Origin: Xanthoparmelia taractica
Taxonomy: Eukaryota > Ascomycota > Lecanoromycetes > Lecanorales > Parmeliaceae
NCBI GenBank assembly: GCA_033085395.1
Contig: JANQBS010000030.1
Coordinates: 124,001-188,000 of the forward strand
Direction of reading: 5' to 3'
DNA: 64,000 nucleotides
A program made the translations under genes and the position numbers. The notes beneath the pieces were generated by a model. The model worked only from the letters and a program-made list of their open reading frames with translations, made no database searches and was not told the origin of the DNA. This document shows, piece by piece, positions 44,530 through 56,357 of this stretch (its first letter is position 1; every line of letters starts with the position of its first letter).

Positions 44530-46202
44530 ATGGTCAATATTGAAATACCCAAGAATTACACAGCGTCTCCCTCGTCTTTTAGTGGGACCCCACATTTGAC
44601 TATCAACCGCGATGTTACAGTCGATCTTGACTCCACCAATGCGTTTGAAGGCATGCTTCTCACAAGGGATGACTTGGTTGGCGATATACTGACTTGGATT
44701 CAGGGCCTGAAAAGCTACTGGAAGTATGGTTCAGCGCTTCGGCGACCTCCCTTCCAGCAGCCTCTGCTCCGGCTGGCTTGAAAGTCGTACCCTCTGAAGT
44801 CTGGAAGGATATGCTAGAGCTGGTCAATTGCAAGGTCCTTTCCCTTGTCGAGTCGGAACATGTCGATGCCTACCTGCTATCCGAATCCAGCATGTTCGTC
44901 TTTCCCCACAAGCTCATACTTAAAACATGCGGCACAACTACACTACTTAGCGGTTTGCCAAGGATTCTCGAAATCGCAGCCTTGGTTGCTGGATTTCCGC
45001 ATGTGCTTGCCAATCAGAGAGTGGGAACAGGTATCGCAGCGAAACCCTATCGGGTTTTCTACAGCAGAAAGAATTTTCTGTTTCCTGATCGTCAAATCGG
45101 TCCTCACCGGAGCTGGCGAGACGAGGTCAAGTCGCTTGACCGACTGTTCCTAGGCGGAAGTGCTTATATGATTGGAAAAATGAACGGCGAACACTGGTAT
45201 TTGTACCTTACGGAGCCCAACACCATTCTGACGCCTCCTGCGACACCCGAGAGGCGTGAGACGGAGACGAAGTTCATGGATTTTCCAATATCCAATTCGA
45301 CCATGAAGGTCTGCGATCCATACGACGACGACCAAGATGAGACGCTGGAAATTCTCATGACAGACCTGGAACAAGAGAATGCCAAAAACTTTTATCTTGA
45401 CCACGCGAGTGCGGTCGCGGAGGGTCGATACTATCAAGAAGCTCACAGGGCGCGTGTTGACGCCGAGAAACATCTAGGAGATATCAACAGCTTTGCCACG
45501 AAAGTCATCAAAGCACCGAACAAGGGTTACCTCAAGACGATTGATGAGAACACCGATGTCTTTAGTAACACATCTTCTGACCCAGGAGATCTCATGTCCG
45601 ACCAGTCTGATCTTGAGTATCCCGAAGAACTTACGACGGAAGGGCACGCGCTTGGAACTGTCGTGTCTGAGGCTTGTGGACTAGCAGACGTCTACCCGAC
45701 ATCGAAGTACCCGGACGCTCGTGTGGATGCCTACCTCTTCACACCCTGCGGATTCTCCGCCAATGGCGTCATACCCGCTCCGGATGGCCCTGAAGCTACG
45801 CACTACTTCACTGTCCACGTGACACCAGAGGCCAATTGCTCTTATGCATCCTTCGAAACCAACGTGCCTAGCAAGCAAACGGGTCGGGAGACGGCAGACG
45901 TGATTGAGCAGGTGGTCAACATCTTCAAGCCTGGTCGATTTTCGGTGACACTGTTCGAAGGCAAGAAGCATGACGATGAGGTGGGTAGCACTGCGAGCGA
46001 GAAGGGCAACGGGACAGCTGACAAGATGAAGGCGCTGGAGAAACAGGTGGCTGGGAAGGGAAATCGCCTGGATCAGATCCGAGGTTACCGACGTGTGGAT
46101 CGGATTGTGCACGACTTGGAAGGGTATGAGTTGGTCTTCAGGTACTACGAGAGGCTTGATTGGGAAGGTGGAGCGCCAAGACTAGGTGAGGTTGGCTTCT
46201 GA
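44530..46202 (+). CDS. SPE2: S-adenosylmethionine decarboxylase proenzyme
   Basis: Pyruvoyl-dependent enzyme that makes decarboxylated AdoMet, the aminopropyl donor for spermidine and spermine. Exons are 44530-44650 and 44704-46202 (539 aa). Exon 1 gives TINRDVTVDLDSTNAFEG, and splicing continues it with PEKLLEVWFSASA, the conserved N-terminal block. The self-cleavage site is LLSESSMFVFPH, with predicted cleavage between Glu101 and Ser102, Ser102 becoming the pyruvoyl group. LKTCGTTTLL follows, as in all eukaryotic enzymes. Further family blocks are RVFYSRKNFLFPDRQ, GSAYMIGKMNGEHWYLYL and HYFTVHVTPEANCSYASFET. The single intron (53 nt, branch ACTGAC) has a GC donor. Length exceeds the yeast enzyme because of acidic insertions in the middle and a C-terminal extension. 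Confidence 0.95.
44651..44703 (+). other. Candidate GC-AG intron in SPE2
   Basis: The donor is GAAG/GCATGC and the acceptor ATTCAG, 53 nt, with the branch-like CTGAC near 44689-44693. Splicing joins NAFEG to PEKLLEVWF, which are contiguous in AdoMet decarboxylases. No GT in the right phase gives this join. Confidence 0.7.
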
Positions 46203-48311
46203 CTGCATGACCAGTGGACCTCTGCAGCAAGGGCTATTATTATATGACAATGTGGATTCAGAAGATGGTCGCGAAATCGGTATGGAAAGGGATGGGTTCA
46301 TGAATGTGCCGAGAAAGTCAGCTTTCTGTTCAGCGTTGAATTTCGATTCTTTCCTTCTTTTTCGTTGTTTCGTTTTGTCGTTTTTTCTTGTATTGAAGTG
46401 GACCGTACATTTGGGCGGATTGTGGGGGGCGAATTTGAAAACTGGCATAGTGGATGTTTTGGATGTCTGGACGGTGGCTATCCAGGCCCCGTAGCAGATG
46501 TGAAGGCAAAAAGAATAATACACTTGAATTTTGATGCCTGGGAGCCTCGGTAGATCTACGGTCATCTGACTTTGATAAAAAAAGGTAAGAAAGTATAAGG
46601 CAAAGAAATGGACGTCTAGGGGCACAGAGCCGAGCTCTCCAATACCACTGGTACCTCAATTCTCGACGTCAAGGAGGGAATTATTTCGGCAGTGGGAGTA
46701 GGCTGTCTATCATTTTATGCTTTTATATATATTGCAATTCAGGCAAGTTCCATTCTCACGTGGCATGAGCCGCCAACGAAGCCAGCTACCTACTTACTTT
46801 ATGTGTTTTATATTAATTGAGTACGTATTTCGCTAAGTAAGGTAAGGAAGGTAAGGTACTTTATGGAAAGTAACTTCGTAACGGCTAAAATACTACCTTA
46901 TTACTGATGAACTTGTAGGGTTCTGGGGATGGAGGAGATTTGAAATATTCGTCGGTATATTTAATCTTTCGCTGGGGTTTTGATAGAAACTGGATCTCGT
47001 AGGGAGGGCCCTTGACTGAAAGCACTGTCCAGTAGCCTGATTAAATGCCCTGTTATTATTATTGTTGTTATTATTTTCAAGAATTAGATTTCAATGCTGC
47101 AAGGCAGTACAAGTAAACACAAGTAAACGACAGTGCACCTAATGCACACTTAGAGCTGTTTTTTTTTCCTTGCCCTCTGTCGCTGGGTCTGTCTTTGATT
47201 GTTCCAAGTTGAGGCGGTAGCGTGGTAAATGAAGATTTGATACTCTGGCTGCAGAGTGGGCAATTGAACGCGGCATTATTGATCCGGAAAGATATACATA
47301 CAACAACAAGTGCGAGAAAGATGAAATGTGCGGTACTTTATAATAATAATATCTAGGTAGGGTAATCGATGCGAGCCATGAGACATACTTTAGACGAGGC
47401 TGGAGGTGGCCCAGCAGAATGGAAACAAGGTGGTGGTCATATTTTGCGGATACGCTAGGATTACCTAGGCACGTTGGCTGGCTCGTTCGCAAGGGATCCC
47501 CAGGTCTTTGGCTCAGTTGAACTTGGCAAGGACAATAATGTCTCCCGTGAGAAGCAGCCTACCTTTAAAATGTGCACGGAGAACGGCCAAGATATGTATA
47601 CCGCACGAATCAAGCATATGCAGGACTGGAACGTGAGACTGCCTTCTGACCTGGGGTGCATGCAATATCTTTTATCTGCCACCTCGTCCCAAGATCTGCG
47701 ACATCACGATTGACCTTGTTCTTGGCTTATTGCGATTGGTTCAGGCTACAGGAAAACTTGTAGCCGAAATAATCGAGGCAAGAGCGGCAGAGACATGGAC
47801 CCTACTTCTCGCTCTTTTCGCCTTTTTCAATCAACACCTCGCTCCACTGGACGAAGTAGCTCACTAGGCCAGTGCCATGGCACTAGGGGCCTCCACGCTT
47901 CCAAACCAACATGTCGTGCATGATTGATAACGTGTTCCAGAGTTTGATCCTTGCTCCCACGCCCAAGTCCTGACTATGCGGCCATCAGTCCTATCGCGTA
48001 TCTGGAATGCGTAAACTCTCTTTATATTGCTTTCCTCCGTCATCTTGATATTTCTGCTTTCCCGAATCTCACTTACAATTATAACGTCGACGAAGTGGTC
48101 CATACCGTCGGCCATCCTTTACAAGGTGTTTCGTCCTCGCTCATCTTCATCTCTCATCCGTCATCTAATGCTACCTATGTCCTGCATATCACATTATCCC
48201 GAGCCTGGGTCCTTGGCTCGACTGTAAAACGATCTTCTGGAACAACAGCACTAGTGATTGGATCTACTGCGCCTATCCAGAGAGTGGAAAGGAAATACCG
48301 CAAAGATCGAT
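46203..48311. other. Intergenic region, no gene supported
   Basis: These 2.1 kb hold the SPE2 3' region and the upstream region of a rhodopsin-like gene. Several overlapping ORFs (for example 47951-48520, out of frame with the gene at 48312) have no family features. Short GTAAG-type runs near 46838-46858 are simple-sequence. Confidence 0.4.
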
Positions 48312-49956
48312 ATGGCCAACATGCCCGGCATGAATGGTATGGCAACTTCAATGGCTACGATGAAGGATATGTGCGCTCAGCCAGGCATGAGCCAGATGTG
48401 TCAAGACAATACCCCCGTCGTCCTTGGTACATGCATCGGTCTCATGATTCTGTCGACCTCTGCTGTTCTACTCCGTTTAGCGTCAAGGCGTGTCTCGACG
48501 CTGTCATTTTGGTGGGATGATGCCATGATAATATTAAGTCTAGTATGAGCTATTATGCAAATCGACATGGCTCATTACTTGCTGAACAAATCATAGATGG
48601 TCTCCTACACGTGTTCGGCGCTCATGCTGGTCGGTGTGTGGTCCTACCAAGATCCTTCTCATACACAAGGCATGCTCACGATTGACTGCAGATGCCAAAA
48701 TTGGTGTTGGCCGACACTTTGAGACAGTCCCCGAGTCGAGCTTATTACTACTATTCAAAGTCAGTTTCCCTGTCTTTTTGTTCCCCTTTTTTTGGGAGCA
48801 TCGCTGACGATACCCCGAAGACGACCGTCGCCTACGGAATCCTCTACTGTGTCTGCGTATCCCTCATCAAAATCTCCATCCTATTCTTCTACTACCGCCT
48901 CTTCGGTATCCGCAAAGCCTTCAAATACACCTGCTACGTCGTCCTCGCCCTCGTCATCTGCTGGACTATCGCCATCGTCTTCTCCAACATATTCCAATGC
49001 ATACCCGTCGAAGCCGCTTGGATACGGCCGTATCCGCACAGCAAATGCATCAACAACGACGCCTCGCTCCTTGGAACCGCCATCACGAACGTTCTCCTCG
49101 ACGTCGTCATCCTCGTTCTCCCCATGGTTCCCATATGGAGTCTAAGCCTTACCATTCGGCAAAAAGTTACCCTTACAACCATATTTCTTGTGGGCGCTTC
49201 GTACGTCTTAATTTCGTCTCCCTTCCCTCTCGTGCCCCCACCCCTCCAAGCCCCACACTAACCAGCTCCTTCCACAGCATCTGCGCCGCCGCCATCGTCC
49301 GCGTCTGGGCCATCCTCAACATCGACCAGACAGACGTCACCTGGTCTTACGTCCGCCCCCTCATCTGGTCCTCGGTCGAAATCTCAATCGGCATCACCTG
49401 CGCCTGCCTCCCGACCCTACAGCCCCTCATCCAGCTCTGCCTCAGCCGCCGCTCCACGTCTAATCGATCGAGGAAATACCCAACAAATAACAATAACAAC
49501 AATAACCATAATAACTACAACAATCATAACACCATCAACAACAAAACCACCGTCACAACCAGACACACCAAAGACGCCCCACACCTCAGCTACCCCCTCG
49601 GCGTCCACCCGCACGGTCGACCGCAAATGGTCGGCGTGAAGCGCTCGACGATGACAACTGACATGACGAATTTCTACGCGCTCGAGGAGCCTAGCGGCTG
49701 TAATAACAACAAAATTAACAACAACAACAATAGAAACATCATCCACAAAATCATCACATCCGCGTGGGCGAGCAAGGAGGACCTCGGCGAGGGGGCGGGT
49801 GAAGGGGCGAGCGAAGGTATGAGTACGAGGAGCGACGACAATGATGAGGTACCGCTTAACGCCATAAGGGTCTTGAGTCAGGTGAGGGTGGAGACGAGGG
49901 AGGGTGGTGGCGGTGGTGGAGGGGGAGGGGGCAGTGGGGGTTTGTCGCCTGTATGA
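48312..49956 (+). CDS. Fungal rhodopsin-domain seven-transmembrane protein 2
   Basis: Five exons are predicted: 48312-48542, 48597-48633, 48692-48759, 48821-49200 and 49278-49956 (464 aa). All introns are GT-AG (54-77 nt), joined at SL/MVSYT, MLVD/AKIGVG, LLFK/TTVAYG and VGAS/ICAAAIV. The start is ATG 48312. The N-terminus is Met-rich (13 Met in the first 31 residues) and precedes helix 1 (VVLGTCIGLMILSTSAVLL). Family blocks follow: FWWDDAMIILSL, AKIGVGRHFETVP, YGILYCVCVSLIKISILFFY, FQCIPVEAAW and YVRPLIWSSVEISIGITCAC. The cytosolic tail of about 170 residues is low-complexity, with long Asn tracts and a C-terminal Gly run. Role and ligand are unknown; similar proteins are candidate surface sensors. 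Confidence 0.82.
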
Positions 49957-51320
49957 AGCGGATGGGTTGGGTTGGCTTGCGGGTTGTTTTTGTCTTTTTG
50001 TTTTTGGTTACCTATACATACATTTCGGACGGCATTATGGGCGGGCATATGATGGCGCGACGCGGGATTATGATGGAGTTTATGGATGGGTGGATGGATG
50101 GATGGAGGGATGTGCCCTGGCCGGATCGGGGCGAGGATGAGATGGGACTGTGAATGGGGAATGGAAGGAAGGAAGAAGGAGAAGAAGAGGAGGGTTGAAA
50201 GGAGGGTGTGAGTGTGACTTGTATATATGATGTGTGATTTGTGTATATATATACAGGGGTCCGGGATTGGATTGATACCCCTTTCATTATATATTTATTC
50301 ATCCTTGGGTAAGGAGGCAGAGCATTTGACTGTAGCCTGACTGAGTGCCATTTCTGTATGTGTAGCTGGTATGGACACAAATTTGGACCTAGATTTGGGT
50401 TTGAGTTTATAACTGCAGTGTATACAAGTACGTAAAATGGACCCACGGCTTGATACAATTTTTTTTTTTTTGGCTTACGTTCATGTCCTAAATAATACAT
50501 CCATCCATCCATCCATCCATTACTCATCGATGGTTGAGCCCTTCTCATCACCATCATCCACAACCCCCACACTCCAGCACGTGAGATGCAAAGCCCGCTT
50601 ATCGTTGCGACGGAAACGTTCGCAACAAAAGGTGTTGTGTACTTGATAAAGATGGTAGGATAGGGAACAGAAAGTGAATGCCCAACTCGACTTGTTTGAT
50701 CAAAAGTCGGCTACGGAGAAGCCCAGAGTTTCGGAAATGCGTCCGGACCTTTCTGGAAGCGGACGAGTTGATTGATTGATTGATTGTTGCTTGTCATCGT
50801 AAAGAATATGCATGCGTGCATGTATGGTTGGAAGGTGAGGTCCGCTTGTGATTTGGTTTTCTCATCTGGGTTGAGATGCGTCTGGAAGGCATTGTCGTTG
50901 TAGTAGTAGTAGTATGAATACTGTCTTAAGTTGTATGTGGCAAAGTTGCTGTCTTTACAGGCCTGCCGGATTGGGAAAGGACCACACATCCGGTCGGCTG
51001 AGTCGACTCGTTGGCCACGGGTGTAGTGCGCTGCTTAGATACGGCTGACGTCGCGTGTTGATTGGGGTTCGATGGCCCAAATAGACGTAGGATCCGAAAT
51101 ATAGGATCCGCGGGTTGAACATCCAAGGATAGCCATGCTTCACCGCCAGGCGTGTAGAGTTGCAGGGTCCTTGTTCAAAAGTGTTGAAATAGTTCCTGAG
51201 CCGGAAATCCAGAATTCCAAGACGGGTAGTAGAAGGAAAGCCTGGATATGGAAATGGAGGGTTAAATCCTGTATACTTTATGCAGTAGCACGAAGCAGGA
51301 ATCCAGCCCAAGGTTTACGC
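49957..51320. other. Intergenic region with tetranucleotide repeats
   Basis: Contains simple repeats: GGAT-type units near 50085-50107, a poly-T run at 50460-50471, CATC-type units near 50498-50521 and GATT-type units near 50769-50786. Overlapping ORFs across them are artefacts. No gene is supported. Confidence 0.45.
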
Positions 51321-52283
51321 TCACGGCTGAGCTTCCGATGTATCACTCAAGAGCCTATGCATGGCGTTGATTGCGCCAACGTCTTGACCAGACGCACTAC
51401 TTTGCTCGTTGGTTGTTGCGGATCCGGAGCGGCGGAGCCAGGCCAGAACCTGTGGGAGCAGAGACACAGACGCGGTCGTAGACGGGCCGCCTTTTCCACG
51501 ACCAGAGGAACTGGTGTGGGTATGGGAAGTCACATTCGACGTAGCAGCAGTAGGCTCGCCTGGGAGGCCATCCCCATTGTGAGCAGATCCGGTGGCGAGA
51601 GCCAAGCTTCGCGACATTGACCGTGTATGCGGCCGATTGGAACTCGTCTCCGCTACTGGCTCGAGCCGTGCAGGTAGGAAAAAGGGATCCGGGCTGCTTC
51701 TTGTAGTCGCGAACTGTCCTTGAGGCGGGCGATGACTGCTATGCTCCGCAGCCAAGCTCATCTTGCTGCGGCCGCATATCTCTGCGATGGCATCGATGGA
51801 CTCATTGGCTTCCTGACCAATCGAGCTAAGGATGTCCTGGAATGAGAAGCTCTCGACAGGCGGGAGTTTGGGGGATGTGGTCTTGTCCACGGGCTGGTGC
51901 TTCTTCTTCATGTCGGGTTTGATCGACGGACCGCGAACTAGCACTGGTTTTGAGCTTGTGGTGGTTTGGGACTTGGGTGACGTGATCTGGGATTTAGGTG
52001 ACTTGGTTTGGGAGGATTCTCCGGTCTTGCAGCGGCAGGCTGCTTGTTGATGTACAAGGTCTTCTTTGGCACTACTTTTGGCAAGTCGCCGTTGCGCGTT
52101 GATGGAAGAAGCGGTGTGAACATCCCTCCGAGTTATCTCTTGTGCAGCAGTCGCCGGCTTTTGCTGGCTTACTACGTTCCGATCTTGTGCGTGGCCTGCA
52201 GGCCGGTGGCCAGCACCGTCCTGCATCGCTGGCGGAAAAGCTGGCGCATCCGCAACGGGCGCTTGAGGCGGAGCATTGACCAT
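51321..52283 (-). CDS. Disordered protein of unknown function (320 aa)
   Basis: Single-exon frame from ATG 52283. Almost the whole protein is Ser/Thr/Pro/Ala/Gln-rich and predicted disordered. A short tandem of SPKSQITSPKSQTT lies near residues 92-108. One segment looks structured or conserved: SFSFQDILSSIGQEANESID followed by AIAEICGRSK, flanked by Ser/Pro-rich sequence. Another short hydrophobic helix (VSLLPQVLAWLRRSG) is near the C-terminus. I do not recognise a family and propose no function. The long frame and normal start support a real gene, although low-complexity composition lowers the weight of ORF length. Confidence 0.55.
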   Translation of the reverse strand: MVNAPPQAPVADAPAFPPAMQDGAGHRPAGHAQDRNVVSQQKPATAAQEITRRDVHTASSINAQRRLAKSSAKEDLVHQQAACRCKTGESSQTKSPKSQITSPKSQTTTSSKPVLVRGPSIKPDMKKKHQPVDKTTSPKLPPVESFSFQDILSSIGQEANESIDAIAEICGRSKMSLAAEHSSHRPPQGQFATTRSSPDPFFLPARLEPVAETSSNRPHTRSMSRSLALATGSAHNGDGLPGEPTAATSNVTSHTHTSSSGRGKGGPSTTASVSLLPQVLAWLRRSGSATTNEQSSASGQDVGAINAMHRLLSDTSEAQP

Positions 52284-53480
52284 GGTTATGATGCGATTGG
52301 CTCTTGGAGCGATGCTGCAGATATCTAAGACCGTAAAGTCGGAGATCGACAGAGTTTCGGGAAGAGGTACGAGGAATAGAAACGTGTTGCGATAAGTGGG
52401 GGAGTATGCAGATGTGCGTTGTCACCAAGACCCGGTGCCCGGACTATTGGGGCGCCAATACGTCGACTTGGCCGAACGCTCTGAACATGCGGTCTGCAGC
52501 AATGTCAATGGGAAGGAAGTGGATATCAATTGGGAAATACATACCTCGAAGGGAGATGCGCGTAAACCATGAAAAGGCAAGATGAGAAGTCCATGGCGGA
52601 GAAGACACTGTCCTCTCTTTAAGAAACTGTCATGCTCTTACGGAGTTTCTTCCGTTACGCCACAAAACCTGAACAACTACCGATGCCTCTTTCCAACTAC
52701 CAAACTTGCACCATTTTCCCTGTCCTCCTCTATCATTCTACGCCATGAGGCAGAGATAAGTGGGAAAGACTACGGACCTGCGTCTGCGTACATTACACTC
52801 GCGCGCCGTGTCACGTTGCTTCATTGCTGAGTAGCCAACACATGGTCATGGCCATCTACCACGTATATAGTATCCTAGGCGGCTATGAAGTCGAGCCTTT
52901 GAGAGTAGGAGTTCAGAGGTATATGGAAGTAGCAGACCATTTCCGGGGATGCCAACCCTCTAGCCGCACATTATTCCTCTTTGTCTGATCTGAAAGAACC
53001 GCTCTCGTCTCATCTTTAACGTTCTATTTCGAGGCTGCGCTATGCCTCATCCCAATCTCCACCATTCCTTTGTACTATACTGACAGCTTTCTTCCGCATC
53101 TCTAAATCTGTCTTGAGAGCCATTATCTCCCAAAAAGCGCTCCCCAAACGCTGAGAAAGAACGTCTGAGCTCAACTACACTCGAACTAAGAAAATGCCAT
53201 GTGCTTTTCATGGTCTATCATGTGAATCAGCCTTGCCTCTTGTAATAATCGTTTCATTATTACCCTCTCATCAAGGTCGCCTCTTGCATATAAGATGGTA
53301 TAGGAATGCTCAATCGCCTGCACTATCTGTCCACGCTTATCGTCAGAATCTGCTTCCTATATAGGAACGTCCACTCCTTAGAACAATTCAAGCACCAGAC
53401 TTTCAATACGCAAGGCATCTACATACCTCAGACGCCTGTACCAAACCGATAAAAATAAACCTGAAGTCCACTAAGCAACC
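52284..53480. promoter_or_regulatory. Divergent intergenic region
   Basis: These 1.2 kb lie between the divergent 320-aa protein gene and the secreted barrel protein gene. The last 300 bases are pyrimidine-rich, ending ACTAAGCAACC before ATG 53481. Nothing else is seen. Confidence 0.4.
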
Positions 53481-54422
53481 ATGAAAGTCCTTGCCATTTT
53501 CCTAGGCGTCGCCATCTCCATTCCTTTCGCGAAGGCCTACACTGGCGATCTTACCCACTATGACACTGGTAAAGGTACGTAACTCTCCAAATCATCAACC
53601 CTACCGCGTTCCACTCGTCTTCCTCGATCGCCTCACATTCCCCATTCATCCATCGAATGAGACCCATCCTGTCTTTCCCCCTAAAGCATGCTAAATTCTG
53701 AGGTTCTACCAGGCTCCTGCGGCATTATCAACCAAGCTAGCGACCACATCGTCGCCCTATCAATCCCCGTAATGAACAATCCCTCGAACCCAAACAACAA
53801 CCCAATCTGCAACAAGCAGATCTCCATCCACAACCCGGTCACCGGCACAGACACCATTGCCACCGTCACAGATACGTGTCAAGGATGCAAGTTCGGCGAC
53901 ATCGATGCTACGATCGACCTGTTCAATATAATCGCACCGAATGGCGACGGAAGGGTGTCAGGAATCCAGTGGACGCCAATCGGCTGGACTGTCCCCGGCG
54001 GCTCGGGCGAGAGCGCAAGCACGCAACCAAGTGCATCACCAGCCGCACAGCCCTTCCCGTCTACGGCAGCAGGGGCAGCAGAAGCAGCCCTATCGAACGC
54101 ACACACTGAGGAGGATGTCGCGGCCGTCGCACCCCCAGCTGCTACTCCCTCTGAAAACTCCAACCCACCCGCCGCATCCTCTGCTGCACCGGCCGTCTCC
54201 GCCTCCGTCGCACCTTCTATGCCCTCCGCCGCCGCTCTTCAACCTTCGTCAGCGTCCTCGTGCTCCACCCCTGGCGAAAGTGTCTGCTCGGCCGACGGCA
54301 CGCAGATTGGTACCTGCACCACGGAACTTATGGTTCAGATGGGGCCCGTGGCGGCGGGTACCAAGTGTGTGGGCGGTTATATGGTCATGGCTAATAGTCG
54401 TCTTCGGAGCCGTCGCGGTTAG
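53481..54422 (+). CDS. Secreted expansin/barwin-like double-psi beta-barrel protein
   Basis: Exons are 53481-53574 and 53713-54422 (267 aa), intron 138 nt (GTACGT...ACCAG). A signal peptide (MKVLAIFLGVAISIPFAKA) precedes YTGDLTHYDTGKGSCGIINQ, the start of a double-psi beta-barrel as in RlpA, barwin and expansins. The barrel continues with CNKQISIHN and VTDTCQGCKFGDIDATIDLF, where the family has a conserved Asp in a DLS/DLF context. A long Ala/Ser/Pro linker (likely O-glycosylated) leads to a small Cys-rich C-terminal module (CSTPGESVCSADGTQIGTC...AAGTKCVGG) of the kind found on fungal cell-wall-acting proteins. Probably extracellular and carbohydrate-binding; no catalytic activity is claimed. 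Confidence 0.85.
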
Positions 54423-56357
54423 CGGCGAAGCGCTTTTGCTTGGAGCAAGGTAGCTGGTTATTTGGCGTTTGCTCGTCTTCGGTATTTCTTTTCTCTTCTT
54501 TTCGATTGGAGGTTGCTTTTGGTGAAAGATTTGTTTATACCGTTCTTGGTGTTTTGAATTGGATGCCTGTGTTTGTGCTGTATTACACTGTACTTCGCAG
54601 AAGGAGCTACTTAGTTAGATATACCCTACAAAAAACGGCATATACATTCGGTGCCCTAGACTCAATGTTCCACGCACATGCTCGTTTGCTAGGCTGCCTG
54701 GAAGGGCTAGCCATGGACCGAGGACTCTCGGGCATCAGAGCGGATTCTCCACCATAACTCAATAGGGTAGGCTGTTCCATAGCCGGCATTCCTGCAGCTT
54801 CCGATCAAACTTGCAGAATGTATTCAAAAGGTACGAAGAACGTCCGACGGAAGGAAAAAAGGTAAAGATTTTCCGTACCTGGGATTGGCATTTATTCGTG
54901 TCAGACGCAAAGGAAGGAGAGACGGAGTCGGAGAAGATTCATAACGGCCGATCCGCTGACTCATCTGGCTCTGACCAATCGAACTGATAACAGCGGCATC
55001 AACTTGAATCCTGAGATCCTTCCAAGTAGTGGAATAATGTCCACCGTCAATATTTGCAACTTTAGGGCGGGACGCGGCTCTTATAACGGTAGGCTGGACG
55101 GTGTAAGCTGTGGGCGCGGAATGCCATAACAAAATGAGAAGTCACAATGAAAGAATATGAGAAGCAGCCAGGTTGGGGAATAGCTCCATGCTCAATCCGG
55201 TGGGATAGGTTCACATCGATAAGTGGCTCACGGTTAGCCTGCATTGTAGACCGTGCTGTCATCATAAAACCCGAATAATCTCGTGCTCATCTACACACTA
55301 CTTGATATGGTGGTTGCAATCAATACATTGGCGCAATGAGAGGATATCCGGTACAGGCAATCTTACCACTGTCAATAAGCAATTGTTCTTTATGCCAACC
55401 AGTCTCACATATGCCGGCGGCTTCCCAACCTCAGCTCGGGTATAAATCTCTTTTAGTCTTCCAGCCAATCCAAGTACCTACAGATCGGCCTTGTTCGACC
55501 TCGACTACTATAATCTTGAGCAGTAACGCTACTTGATGGCTTTGAGTTCGAATTCTGACTATAATCGCAGCATTTGCTCTGCCTCGTCTTTGAATGGTGG
55601 TGACCAACATGGGCGAATTGTGACCAACCACGCAACCATATTCACTCGACATGAGTCCTGTGACGGTCCCACAGATCGAGAACACTATGATGGCTACAAA
55701 GTTGGCATATACCTTGTCAGAGACGATGGACCCACCATCAAGAATACCATGGTTAAGATTGATGATGACCTTGGTCCCAGCCTGATCTATGACCTTCAAG
55801 CATTCAGACCGGGTGCCAATAGTAACTACTACCAGCATAAGGCTGATGTTTGCAATCTGGCGTCCGTCGAAGTAGTCGAAGAAATAACGCTCTCGATGTA
55901 TCTGGGTGCACTGATCACATCGATCGCATCGGCGCTGGCACACACTTGATCACGGGCTTGAAACAAAAAGCCAGAGATACTTCAAACTATGTGATCATAT
56001 ACGGCGAAGAAGCGACAACACTAGAGGATTTTACTGCTATATGCCTTATATAACAGCGCAATCGCAGGCTCGCCTAGAATCTACGGTTCGGGCGCTTTCC
56101 TACTCCAAGCCTAGACCGTGGGCCTTAGTAGTCTTGATAGCACTACCACAATCGTATCAGCAGCATACGGCTCCAATCCCCGCCTGTCCGAGCTCGATGG
56201 CGCCTGTGTCGCTTCAGGGCTTGTCCAACAGACCATTTAGAATAAGTGTGAACCACTGCGCTGATAACGCTAGGTGTTGTGGCTGGGATTTGGAATGGGG
56301 CTGATTATAGAAAATGAGGGCTAAGGGCGGACATGTTTCACGAGAACAAGTCTGCCA
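54423..56357. other. Intergenic region with an unproven ORF
   Basis: An ATG-initiated plus-strand ORF of 137 codons (55536-55949, YDGYKVGIYLVRDDGPTIKN) overlaps a similarly long minus-strand frame that lacks an ATG start. Neither has a recognised domain. The rest shows nothing notable. Confidence 0.35.

Noticed and set aside
47951..48520. 189-codon plus ORF overlapping the second rhodopsin gene
   Set aside because: Out of frame with exon 1 of the spliced receptor gene and lacking any family feature.
55431..55943. 170-codon minus ORF opposite 55536-55949
   Set aside because: No ATG at its head and no domain. At most one of the two overlapping frames can be real.
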